The notes beneath the pieces were generated by a model. That model had not been told where the DNA came from, searched no databases, and saw only the letters and a program-made list of their open reading frames with translations. From the IMG/VR virus record IMGVR_UViG_3300025652_000646, positions 1 through 21,870 of that record: a stretch of 21,870 nt of DNA; one strand, given 5' to 3'. Made by a program: the position numbers and the translations under genes. Below are positions 1 to 7,558 of the stretch, piece after piece (the first letter of the stretch is position 1; every line of letters starts with the position of its first letter). The stretch comes from a virus.

Positions 1-1271
1 ATTCTAACTTCCTTAAGCCCCCCTTGATGACCTTCCCTTATGGTCAGGAGCTACGTAACTTGGTTGGTTCTGCAAGAGATACTATTATTGCAAGCCCAGA
101 GCTATCGACCTTAGCTAATGAGTTTGGCGGTGTTACTAACACAGCTGCGTTCCTTAATGCTGTTAGAGAGCCTGCTCTTATTGAAACTCTTGGTGCTGAC
201 CTAGTAAACTTTGCAGCTATGGCTAAGCAAGCAGCTAACGTTTCAGCTATGTTTGGTTTACCTATAGAAACTGTGAGCCCTGCGGGAGGAACTATTAGCT
301 TTGGTGGTAAGTCTTACATAAGAACTGGTAGGGAAATTAAACCTAGGATACTTAGGACTAGAGTGAGAGAAGCTGTCGAAGAAGGTGTTACGTACAGAGA
401 GGCTAGTAAGGCATCTGCTACAACTATTCTGCAGAGACAACTAGCAGCTGCTAAGGAAGCAGGTAACCTTGATATGGTTAGAGCTATTGAAGCTAAGCTA
501 GGTAAGGGTTCTACCTTCAGTGCTAAAAGTACTATTGCTGAGAAAGAAAAGTTCTTTGACCCTACTGCAGAAAGAGGTGGACGCATGGGTGCTGTTGCAT
601 CTGGGCAGATACTACCTTCTCTTGCACAGTCTGTAGATGGATCTACTATTGCTCAGTTGTTTTCTAACGAAAGTATGAACGGACTTAACAACGAGACTGG
701 TTCTGATCCTTATATTTTACCTATCTTTGATGCTGTTATTACTGACCTAGGTTCCTTTGAGGCTGTAGAAAGAAAGATTAATCAGATCTTCTATCGGAAC
801 GTAACTCAGAGCAAGATGCTTGATGGTTTAATGGAAAGCTTAAACAACAACATCAACGCTGGTATTAAAGTGTACAAGCAGATGGCAAACTCTAAAGGCA
901 ATGAAGCTATTGATGAAGTCTTTGATGGTAACGTAGCTGATATGGTTGTTGACTTGCTTGAGAAAAACTTTAAGGACTCAGATGGTAAGGTAATAGGGTC
1001 TGCTCAGTTCCTTATTAATAAGCTTAAGCTGAAAGGCAAAGAGAAGGTTAACGTTGACAGGACTTACAAGAACTTGTTTGAAGCTCAGATGTACTTAATG
1101 AATAAGCTATATGAAAACCTGCAAGCGGACTTTGGTAATATGGTTTTACTAGCTATGACTAGGAACAAACAGTTACAAGCTAAGGTTGCAAAGGAAGAGC
1201 AGAAGATAATGCAGTATGAGATGGACCCCGGCATTAACGTGAACTTCTTAGGCTTCTTACCTTCTAACTAA
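1..1271 (+). CDS. C-terminal part of a single-subunit RNA polymerase, probably N4-like virion RNAP (5' end outside window)
   Basis: The frame is open from base 3 to tandem TAA stops at 1269-1274, so the gene begins upstream; the first TTG/ATG codons (24-29) are internal. The first residues read KPPLMTFPYG, which fits motif B of single-subunit RNAPs (K-x7-YG; T7 K631 to Y639-G640). About 195 residues later comes SGQILPSLAQSVDGS, which aligns with T7 SGIAPNFVHSQDGS just before motif C. PIFDAV follows, giving a candidate motif C aspartate (T7 D812). VSPAGG is reminiscent of T7 VTPDGFPV. The B-to-C distance, about 230 residues, is much longer than in T7 and closer to N4 vRNAP (Y678 to D951). Only about 180 residues follow motif C, so the large C-terminal domain of N4 vRNAP is absent. 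The polymerase call is fairly secure; virion packaging is inferred. Confidence 0.7.
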   Translation, partial: SNFLKPPLMTFPYGQELRNLVGSARDTIIASPELSTLANEFGGVTNTAAFLNAVREPALIETLGADLVNFAAMAKQAANVSAMFGLPIETVSPAGGTISFGGKSYIRTGREIKPRILRTRVREAVEEGVTYREASKASATTILQRQLAAAKEAGNLDMVRAIEAKLGKGSTFSAKSTIAEKEKFFDPTAERGGRMGAVASGQILPSLAQSVDGSTIAQLFSNESMNGLNNETGSDPYILPIFDAVITDLGSFEAVERKINQIFYRNVTQSKMLDGLMESLNNNINAGIKVYKQMANSKGNEAIDEVFDGNVADMVVDLLEKNFKDSDGKVIGSAQFLINKLKLKGKEKVNVDRTYKNLFEAQMYLMNKLYENLQADFGNMVLLAMTRNKQLQAKVAKEEQKIMQYEMDPGINVNFLGFLPSN

Positions 1272-1277
1272 TAACTA

Positions 1278-1308
1278 TAAAAAAAGAGGGACCCGTAAGG
1301 GCCCCTCG
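1278..1308 (-). terminator. Intrinsic terminator ending the leftward replication operon
   Basis: On the - strand, GAGGGGCCC, loop TTAC and GGGTCCCTC form a 9-bp stem with one C-A mismatch, followed at once by seven T. It lies just past the stop of the last leftward gene (1315). It resembles the terminator at 12721-12746 in stem sequence and A/T tract. Confidence 0.75.
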
Positions 1309-1314
1309 GTATTA

Positions 1315-1584
1315 CTATTGAACCCCTTTATTGGGGTTCTTTTTTTTGTACTCTGCTATGTTAGCACGACCACGGTTAGCTAGCTCTGTTGACATAGCTT
1401 TAGCTTTCTCTTCACCGTAACCTTGGTCTACATACTCAACAAAGTTGTTAGCTTCAATGCGCTTTACGATAGCCTCATTGATCTCTGGGGTGTACGCTAA
1501 GGCTGGGTCTAAGCCCAGCTCCTCTACGTAATCCATATCATCAATGCCTTCACCGCTTAAAATATTGTGTGACTTATTACTCAT
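1315..1584 (-). CDS. Hypothetical protein, 89 aa, last gene of the leftward operon
   Basis: This is a small protein with an acidic first third (GEGIDDMDYVEELGLD) and a basic end (EYKKKNPNK). No family was recognised. It is supported as a gene by the SD-like GAGGTAGGG before the ATG and by a TAATG overlap with the stop of the gene before it, which implies coupled translation. Its 3' end overlaps the + strand terminator at 1320-1347, and its own leftward terminator follows at 1278-1308. The N-terminal half looks helical; there are no membrane segments or cysteines. Confidence 0.7.
   Translation of the reverse strand: MSNKSHNILSGEGIDDMDYVEELGLDPALAYTPEINEAIVKRIEANNFVEYVDQGYGEEKAKAMSTELANRGRANIAEYKKKNPNKGVQ
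1320..1347 (+). terminator. Intrinsic terminator of the rightward polymerase gene
   Basis: GAACCCC (1320-1326), loop TTTATT and GGGGTTC (1333-1339) form a perfect 7-bp stem, followed by eight T (1340-1347). This is a textbook rho-independent terminator for the + strand gene ending at 1271. It sits inside the last codons of the opposing gene 1315-1584, so that protein's C-terminal residues (KNPNKGVQ) are encoded by the terminator. Confidence 0.85.
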
Positions 1585-1787
1585 TACCCTACCTCGTCGT
1601 ATACTTTACCAATGGAGAGGTTAACAAAGGGCACTAGAACTATTATACCTTCCATGCACATTGCCTTAACATCTCCTGTGTTATTGTTCATTGTCCATAC
1701 AGGCCGTGAGTCTACAAACTCAAGGTCCATACCAACACCCATTCTAAAATCTAGACTTATAATATAATTACCAATACCAAAGTTCAT
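1584..1787 (-). CDS. Hypothetical protein, 67 aa
   Basis: This small protein starts MNFGIGNYIISLDFRMGVG and has alternating hydrophobic residues that suggest a compact beta fold. No family was recognised. The stop of the MazG-like gene lies directly against its ATG, with an AAGGA SD inside the end of that gene; its own stop overlaps the next ATG as TAATG. The tight coupling on both sides supports a real gene. No signal peptide is seen. Function unknown. Confidence 0.65.
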   Translation of the reverse strand: MNFGIGNYIISLDFRMGVGMDLEFVDSRPVWTMNNNTGDVKAMCMEGIIVLVPFVNLSIGKVYDEVG

Positions 1788-2114
1788 TTATTTATCCTTA
1801 ACGAATATGCCATCAACCATTCGTCCAGTTCGTTTACTGATAACCTCGTAAGCTTCATCGAGGCACTCATATAGATTAGTATTCCAAAGCCTTGCTTGCA
1901 TAATAAGTGTAACAAGTATGTCACCGATAGCATCTACAGCCTCCACCTTATCTTCAGCTAGGATTGCATCAAGCAACTCAGCTACTTCTTCTTCTGTCTT
2001 AGAGAACTGCTTGAGCTTACGCTGTTTAGTAGCTTCTCCCCCTGTTAGGATACCTTTATCATACCCCCAGTCTACTACTTTATTTTCTAAGTCTTCCATA
2101 ATCTCAAAGCTCAT
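1788..2114 (-). CDS. MazG-like NTP pyrophosphohydrolase
   Basis: At 108 aa this has the length of phage MazG-like all-alpha NTP pyrophosphatases, which hydrolyse (d)NTPs to monophosphates and may alter nucleotide pools or alarmone levels. Residues 40-48 (TEEEVAELL) give the first acidic metal-binding helix, and residues 58-65 (EAVDAIGD) give the second with the expected E-x2-D-x3-D spacing. The end ECLDEAYEVISKRTGR is typical of the family. SD TAGGAG lies 8 bases before the ATG. It overlaps the preceding 74-aa gene by 11 bases. Its place in the same operon as RNR and DNA polymerase fits a role in nucleotide metabolism. The exact substrate is not evident. Confidence 0.8.
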   Translation of the reverse strand: MSFEIMEDLENKVVDWGYDKGILTGGEATKQRKLKQFSKTEEEVAELLDAILAEDKVEAVDAIGDILVTLIMQARLWNTNLYECLDEAYEVISKRTGRMVDGIFVKDK

Positions 2115-2328
2115 CGTCTTCTCCTAGTATTGATCCAATTGCTATCTGGTTTGCATAGATGTTGAGTGCTCCAACCATAGACAGGTTGGTTACTCTACCG
2201 TTGTATTTATCGAGTACACACTGAAGGTCCCTAAGGAGACCCTCTTCGTCCTTCAGGTCCTCAACAGTTTTTATACGGGCTTCTGTGTTAATGACACCCG
2301 GCATTGTTACTACTTTATCATCAGTCAT
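2104..2328 (-). CDS. Hypothetical protein, 74 aa
   Basis: A small, mainly acidic protein ending GEDDEL, with a central helical region (GLLRDLQCVLDKYNG). No family was recognised. SD AAGGA lies 7 bases before the ATG. It begins 13 bases after the RNAP stop and overlaps the MazG-like gene by 11 bases. Its position between the polymerase and MazG-like genes suggests co-expression only, not a function. Confidence 0.65.
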   Translation of the reverse strand: MTDDKVVTMPGVINTEARIKTVEDLKDEEGLLRDLQCVLDKYNGRVTNLSMVGALNIYANQIAIGSILGEDDEL

Positions 2329-2341
2329 TTTAAATCCTTAC

Positions 2342-4438
2342 TTAAGAAAAGAAATAGTCTGAGCTAACAACCTCTTCTATCTTGAGGTCCCCCAGCTCTG
2401 GTTGTGTTACGTTGTAGTCCTTAAAGTTTTCTATCAACATCGACTCTATCCTGTTAAAGAAGTTGTCGCAGTTGTATAGCATAGCGAACTGCCACTTAGT
2501 ATGCTCTACTAGTTTGTCTACATCACAGGCATGGGTAGAGAAGGAGTCATGTATAGCCCCGAAGTTCCCCGAGAATGTCTCGATTACCTTAGCCATGTGT
2601 GCAGCATCCATAGAGTGTACAAAGTTAGGTGAACACCCAGAAGCAAAGGATCTCCTGCAAGGTATCAGGTCACCGTCCTTAGTTGTTACAGGTATCTTAA
2701 TGCTATGTCCTACTTGCCCTAGCCCACGTATTGTACCACGGATAGTCATGTTCTTCTGCTTCCATACTTCATACATCACAGGGAACCCTGAGGGTGTAGT
2801 CCATTGGAGACAAGTCTCACCACTACTAATGATGAAGTCAGTTACTTTCTGTAGAAACTTCATGGTCTTTAGGGGACCTACACAAGTATCGTTGATAGCT
2901 AGGATTAGATTCTTTGCAAGCAAGTCGCAGTCGTCTTTAGTTATCTTGTACTTCTTAGTGTACCCTTCAGTCTTACAATCGTAGTACATGTTCTCTGCTA
3001 TCTTCCTTTGACCTGCAGAGTATGCACGAGTCATAGACCCACGCTTTGCTATGCCCTTGCGGATAGCCTTCATAGGTATATCCCTACTAGCAAACCACTC
3101 CGGCATACGTTCAATCAATCTCTTAGCTACCTGTACGTAGAAATCCTTCTGGATCTTCTGGGGTACAATAGATACTAACTCCCCTGCTTGACTGTCTTTA
3201 GACATAGCAGCTAGGTGTTGCCATCCATTGTTACTTCCGTCTACTGGTATAGGTAGTCGTGACATGTAGTCACCCTCTGACTTTGAGTACCCTAGCAGCT
3301 CGAGGCAACACGCCAGTAGAGTCACTGGTTTCTCCGCTTCCACCTTGAACCTTAGGTTCTCCGCATCCGCTATCAGTGCCTCTAGGTTCTGCAGTGTCCA
3401 CTGTGCTCTGTCCTTCAGTGTCATTTTGTCTACTGAAATAGTATCCAGACCTTCGTCTTGCAAGTGCAGTTTGTAGTCTTCGGTTAGCCAGTTTAATTTG
3501 TCAAGCTCCTCTATTGTATATGATTGATTGTATGAACAAGCAGTGTGTATGCATAGCCAGTAGTACCCACGCTCATCCATTGGTTTAGCTATAGCAAACT
3601 CAAAGAGTCCCTTAGATAAGTCAGACCCTTGGAAGTTTAGGAAGGGTTCGGTGTAGTAAACTCTGCCACGGTAGTCACATTCAACTGCCTGATAGAACTC
3701 CTTGTCCCCGATAGCCCTAGCCTTGTTGAGAATAAACTTCATCTCGATACGCTTAGACTTACCCTTGTCAGACTTGTCTTCCATATCTATGAACTTAGTT
3801 ACGTTATCCCTTAAGGCTTTCACTAGGTCCACGTTAAGGTGCCAGGGAACCTGCTGTAGCTTCTCTAATGCTTTGACAAAGGGTTGGTCAAGGCACTGGC
3901 TAAAGTCCCTCTCAGAGGTCATACGTTTGATATACGGCCTCTTGGTTATAGGGTTCCTTAGCTTCTCTATGTTAGGGAACCTACGGAAGCTAGTGCCCAG
4001 TAGGGTAGAACCCTCATAGCATGGTGGTATATCTCCGAGATCCTCCCATGTTTCTGTTAGATAGATTACATAAGGGGCACGATACCCTTCGTACTCCCTC
4101 TCTATTTCTATGTATTTAAGGTGTAGTAAAGCTTCAATGAACAAGTCACCAACAGAGAACAACTCTGTATAGGTACTGTTACTGATACCAATCCTTGACA
4201 CAACAGCTAACCCTATTGAAGTAGACGTAGCAGTAAGCTTGAATGCTTTGTTGCTAGTCCTACGGGACCTAAGGAATACTGATTGAGCTGCCTGTACTGC
4301 AGCTACAACTAGCTCCTCATGGTCCACACCATACTCAAGGTGTCTGTTAAGCAGGGATATACCGGCATGGTTCCGTCCTTTGGAACCGTCTCGGTTACTC
4401 CTTATATACTCAGCTACTCTATGTATAGCATTAGTCAT
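2342..4438 (-). CDS. T7-like DNA-directed RNA polymerase, single subunit
   Basis: This 698-aa phage RNAP would transcribe phage genes from its own promoters. Visible motifs are DYRGRV (255-260, T7 D421-R425 region), FNFQGSDLSKGL, motif A with catalytic D400 (VDGSNNGWQHLAAM), motif B with K465 and Y473 (KRGSMTRAY), TPSGFPV (548-554), SPNFVHSMDAAH and motif C H630-D631 (AIHDSF). The end SDYFFS matches the T7 'foot' (SDFAFA). It is about 185 residues shorter than T7 RNAP, nearly all lost before residue 255, so the N-terminal promoter/RNA-binding domain is reduced, as in N4 RNAPII. Motif B reads YS instead of the usual YG. SD GGGAG precedes the ATG, which directly follows the primase-helicase stop. 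It is intact and single-chain, unlike the split N4 enzyme. Confidence 0.96.
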   Translation of the reverse strand: MTNAIHRVAEYIRSNRDGSKGRNHAGISLLNRHLEYGVDHEELVVAAVQAAQSVFLRSRRTSNKAFKLTATSTSIGLAVVSRIGISNSTYTELFSVGDLFIEALLHLKYIEIEREYEGYRAPYVIYLTETWEDLGDIPPCYEGSTLLGTSFRRFPNIEKLRNPITKRPYIKRMTSERDFSQCLDQPFVKALEKLQQVPWHLNVDLVKALRDNVTKFIDMEDKSDKGKSKRIEMKFILNKARAIGDKEFYQAVECDYRGRVYYTEPFLNFQGSDLSKGLFEFAIAKPMDERGYYWLCIHTACSYNQSYTIEELDKLNWLTEDYKLHLQDEGLDTISVDKMTLKDRAQWTLQNLEALIADAENLRFKVEAEKPVTLLACCLELLGYSKSEGDYMSRLPIPVDGSNNGWQHLAAMSKDSQAGELVSIVPQKIQKDFYVQVAKRLIERMPEWFASRDIPMKAIRKGIAKRGSMTRAYSAGQRKIAENMYYDCKTEGYTKKYKITKDDCDLLAKNLILAINDTCVGPLKTMKFLQKVTDFIISSGETCLQWTTPSGFPVMYEVWKQKNMTIRGTIRGLGQVGHSIKIPVTTKDGDLIPCRRSFASGCSPNFVHSMDAAHMAKVIETFSGNFGAIHDSFSTHACDVDKLVEHTKWQFAMLYNCDNFFNRIESMLIENFKDYNVTQPELGDLKIEEVVSSDYFFS

Positions 4439-6061
4439 CTATGCTCCCGCATTGTAGTCTAAGAAATCTACTTGACCTTTAAGCCTCTTGGTTTTCTGGT
4501 CGTAGTAAGCTGAACCACAGTCACCTGTAAGCCCTGTAAATCTGGACTTGAGTACCCGTAGTTTAATTGTATTACGTTCATCCTCATTCTCTGCAATAAG
4601 ATTACGTGCAAAGGTGATGATGTCAAAGCTAATCTGTTTGATAGAACCTGAACCCTTGATGTCATCAATAGAAGCTAGGTGCCCCTCTTCGAAAGACTTA
4701 CCCATTGACTTACGTAGGTGAGAGATAACTCCCAACCATACGTCATGCTTCTTAACAATCTTAAGTAGCCCAGACATTACCGAGTCGATAGCTTCGTTGC
4801 CTGTCTTACCATCAGCACCTTCCGATACTGCAATAGTAATGTGGTCTAGTACTAGGTACTTACAACCTAACAGACATAGGTTTTCTATTTGATCTATAAG
4901 AGAACTATCAGATACAGAGCCGTTGTGATCAAGCATAATAATACGCCCATCTCCAAAGACTTTATCAAACGCTCTTCTCTCCGCCTCTTCACTAGGCTCT
5001 TCTCCTGTAAACATTTGTATGAATTTCTGTGCGCTATCACCAATAGATTCCTCTAGTGATATAACACCTATGTTATCTTCGGTAGTTTCCTTAAGCTCCA
5101 TGATGATCTCCTTAATCATGGTTGACTTACCACTACCAGTACCTGAAGTAAACAAAGTAATCTCACCCATACGCATACCTTCAAGCTTATCGTTAAGACC
5201 TGAGAGACACTTAGGGTACGGGACAGATGTAGTTTGTTTACGTTTAGAGAACTCTTCCCAGATAGACTCACCACGTACAATGCTAGCAGGTGAGTATGGT
5301 TGTGCATTCCAGAAGGCATTTACAATACCACTGTGACCATGCTTGATGAGTGTATCACATGGATCATTCTCTGCAAGGTGAGCTACCTTGACTTTATCCC
5401 AACCAATAATCTTAGCTGCATTGTCAATAGCCTTATCGCCAGCTTCATCTTTGTCAAACATAAGAATGATTGAGTCGAATGAACGCACCCACTCACGGTT
5501 AGCTACGAGGGGCTTGAGGTTGCTTGATGATGGTAAGGATACTACCGGGTAGATAGTTTTGTTCTGAAGTAGGAATGCTTGAGCTACTGCCATAGCATCC
5601 AGTTCACCCTCTGTGATTACTAGGTTACGTCCACCCGGTTGGAACGTAGACTGTCCGAATAGTTCTATGCCATCCATGTCACCCTTAGCTCGGAAGTCCT
5701 TAGGTAGATTACGGATCTTGTAAGCTGAGGTCTTACCCTTCTTGGTATACGGATAGTAGTGAGACTCGATAGTACCATCAGCATTGTAGGATACACGCAT
5801 GTTGAAGTGTGCTGCTACTTGCTTAGTGATACCACGTTCCTGTACACCACGGGTGTCATAGGAATCTATAGTGTTGATGTCTTCTACTTTATTAGACGTA
5901 TGGGATTCTTGCATAGTATATTCTCTTTCTTTATCAAATGTAATTTTATCACAGACGAAGCACTTACCAATACCATTGGAGTACATACCGACACCATCGG
6001 ATGACCCACAATGTTTACAGGCTACGTGCCCAACAAATCTATCTTTCTTCATTACGACCAC
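4439..6061 (-). CDS. T7 gp4-like DNA primase-helicase
   Basis: This bifunctional replisome protein primes the lagging strand and unwinds DNA as a hexamer. Domains in order: a Cys4 zinc-binding primase domain (C15, C18, C34, C37); a TOPRIM primase core with EGELDA (151-156) and FDKDEAGD (202-209); and a RecA-like helicase with Walker A SGTGSGKST (306-314), Walker B YLVLDH (D406) and ISH (H448). Its 540 aa is close to T7 gp4A (566 aa). The annotated start is GTG (6061); ATG at 6052, three codons in, is equally likely. The C-terminus (VDFLDYNAGA) is only weakly acidic compared with the T7 tail that binds polymerase. M50 offers a possible internal start for a helicase-only form. Confidence 0.96.
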   Translation of the reverse strand: MVVMKKDRFVGHVACKHCGSSDGVGMYSNGIGKCFVCDKITFDKEREYTMQESHTSNKVEDINTIDSYDTRGVQERGITKQVAAHFNMRVSYNADGTIESHYYPYTKKGKTSAYKIRNLPKDFRAKGDMDGIELFGQSTFQPGGRNLVITEGELDAMAVAQAFLLQNKTIYPVVSLPSSSNLKPLVANREWVRSFDSIILMFDKDEAGDKAIDNAAKIIGWDKVKVAHLAENDPCDTLIKHGHSGIVNAFWNAQPYSPASIVRGESIWEEFSKRKQTTSVPYPKCLSGLNDKLEGMRMGEITLFTSGTGSGKSTMIKEIIMELKETTEDNIGVISLEESIGDSAQKFIQMFTGEEPSEEAERRAFDKVFGDGRIIMLDHNGSVSDSSLIDQIENLCLLGCKYLVLDHITIAVSEGADGKTGNEAIDSVMSGLLKIVKKHDVWLGVISHLRKSMGKSFEEGHLASIDDIKGSGSIKQISFDIITFARNLIAENEDERNTIKLRVLKSRFTGLTGDCGSAYYDQKTKRLKGQVDFLDYNAGA

Positions 6062-6070
6062 CGCTCTTCT

Positions 6071-6607
6071 TTAAGGTTCTTTATCATCCGTCTTTTCTTC
6101 TTCGACGCTTGCTTCTTCTGAATCCTTTCTGCTTTCTGCTTGTTCTTCTCGTACAGTGAGGTAGACTCTGTCGAGTCTTGCGATTGTTTCATCATCTATC
6201 TCTTCTTTAGGTATAAATTTAATGGCACCTATCTGCCTGTTAAGGAACACAGGGTTACCGTTAGCATACTTCTGAGTTAGTACATCCAGATACCATTGTA
6301 CTTTTACTTCACCAGCTGAGAGACCCCCTCTTGTTTCAAAGAGTTGTAACATCTCAAAGGTAAAGTACTCAGTCCCAAGTTCTTTTATCAGGTTATTGAT
6401 GTGCTTAGAGGAACTACTATATGTTTTCCAATTAGACACACGCCTATCCTTTCCTTTACTGTACATGTGGAATTGTTTACGTCCAATGTACCGTGTTGGA
6501 TTATCAGGGTGTGTGCATTGTATCATATAGATAAACCCAAAGTACTTATCGAAGTCAAAGGGATCACCAATGTAATCCCAATGCCCTAAGTCCTGCTTAA
6601 TAGTCAT
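6071..6607 (-). CDS. GIY-YIG endonuclease family protein
   Basis: The start is set at ATG 6607 (178 aa) because AAAGGAG lies 9 bases upstream; an ATG at 6664 would give a longer overlap with no SD. Residues 24-29 GFIYMI and 39-46 RYIGRKQF are the GIY and YIG elements. WKTYSSSSKHINNLI (60-74) follows, then a candidate catalytic Glu (E100, GEVKVQW) and a late Asn (FLNRQIG, N123), in the usual family order. The last 25 residues are a Glu/Asp/Lys-rich tail. The protein should cut DNA. It may be a homing-type or host-degrading nuclease; the sequence does not decide. It overlaps the preceding gene by 11 bases and sits between exonuclease and primase-helicase. Confidence 0.75.
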   Translation of the reverse strand: MTIKQDLGHWDYIGDPFDFDKYFGFIYMIQCTHPDNPTRYIGRKQFHMYSKGKDRRVSNWKTYSSSSKHINNLIKELGTEYFTFEMLQLFETRGGLSAGEVKVQWYLDVLTQKYANGNPVFLNRQIGAIKFIPKEEIDDETIARLDRVYLTVREEQAESRKDSEEASVEEEKTDDKEP

Positions 6608-6797
6608 GCTCTTCATCTCCTTTGTACCACATGGATATATAAAAGAACTCTCCATACTCGTCAATCTTTGACTTAGGATAGCCCTGTTCCATATACCATT
6701 TCTTCTTGTCGTCCCATGACATCTTCATGTAACCTTCAGGCACATCCTTAGGGAATCCATAACGCCATCCTTCAGGTGGATCAACTATTAGAGTCAT
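6597..6797 (-). CDS. Conserved small phage protein, 66 aa
   Basis: It starts MTLIVDPPEGWRYGFPKDVP. The DPPxGWRYGFPK pattern is one I recognise from many small phage proteins of unknown role. It is rich in aromatic residues (W, Y, F) and is probably a compact soluble protein. It begins with an ATGA overlap with the exonuclease stop and has GAGG 10 bases upstream. Its end overlaps the GIY-YIG start. No function can be given. Confidence 0.75.
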   Translation of the reverse strand: MTLIVDPPEGWRYGFPKDVPEGYMKMSWDDKKKWYMEQGYPKSKIDEYGEFFYISMWYKGDEEHDY

Positions 6798-7558
6798 CGT
6801 AAGTTACCCTCCCCATAGACTTCTTCGATAGTCATCTCACGAAAGTCATCCCACTTCCTACGCATATAGATTAGGTTGAAGCATAGCTGTAGCTTTTCTT
6901 TCCATTCCCTTGGGTGCTTCTCACGCCATGTCTTACGTACCACATCTAGCATACCTTCCGCTGGCACATCCTTCAGCAACTTCTCTGCTGTCTTAGGACC
7001 TACACCTCTGAGACCTTGGATATTATCTGAGGCATCTCCGGTCAGTAGTTGTTTGCATAGTAGGTAGTGGCCCTGATCTGCATCCGTATGATACAGTGTC
7101 TTCTTGTTGAAGTTGTAGTGCCACCCGGGTACCATGTCAATGTCCTTATCTACGTGAGCTATGACAAAGGAAGTACCCATCTGCTCAGCTTCAGTAGCCC
7201 AGATAGATACCACATCATCTGCCTCACAGTTATCAGACTGAACACAGTTAGTATCCCAACAGTACTGGTACAGGTTAGCTAGTCTATCCTTGACTTGTGG
7301 GTCCATCTCAGTCTTGGTACGTGTAGCCTTGTAATCATCGGTTAAGTCATACCTAAAGTTACCCTTACCCTTGACTGCAACATACCCCTTACGACTACCG
7401 GTGTCCCTCATAACAGCTAGCAAAGCTAGGTCAAAGGTACTGGCAGCTTGTGAGTCTGAGTTAGTAGTGTAAGCAATACGGTATAACATAGAGTCACCGT
7501 CAATGAAACACTTATCAAATTCAAACTCTTCTGTTTCTTTATTAGTGAACGTCAGCAT
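6794..7558 (-). CDS. 5'-3' exonuclease, FEN/Pol I 5'-nuclease family
   Basis: A 254-aa nuclease that probably does the job of T7 gp6: removing RNA primers and degrading host DNA 5' to 3'. Metal-binding acidic residues appear in order: DGD (20-22), CEADD (111-115), HVDKDID (135-141) and TGDASDN (173-179). GLRGVGPKTAEKLL (182-195) is the helix-hairpin-helix DNA-binding element of the family. YKATR (76-80) matches the conserved basic arch motif. SD GGAG lies 6 bases before the ATG, and the start overlaps the end of the DNA polymerase gene by 17 bases. No key residue is missing. Confidence 0.93.
   Translation of the reverse strand: MLTFTNKETEEFEFDKCFIDGDSMLYRIAYTTNSDSQAASTFDLALLAVMRDTGSRKGYVAVKGKGNFRYDLTDDYKATRTKTEMDPQVKDRLANLYQYCWDTNCVQSDNCEADDVVSIWATEAEQMGTSFVIAHVDKDIDMVPGWHYNFNKKTLYHTDADQGHYLLCKQLLTGDASDNIQGLRGVGPKTAEKLLKDVPAEGMLDVVRKTWREKHPREWKEKLQLCFNLIYMRRKWDDFREMTIEEVYGEGNLR

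Noticed and set aside
2463-2984. Long + strand open frame (173 codons) opposite the RNAP gene
   Set aside because: It lies fully inside the RNAP gene on the other strand, has no SD and reads as low-quality Ser/Cys-rich sequence; it is a shadow frame.
6608-6664. N-terminal extension of the GIY-YIG gene to ATG 6664
   Set aside because: No SD at 6664, and it would overlap the 66-aa gene by 68 bases. ATG 6607 has AAAGGAG 9 bases upstream and an 11-base overlap typical of this operon.
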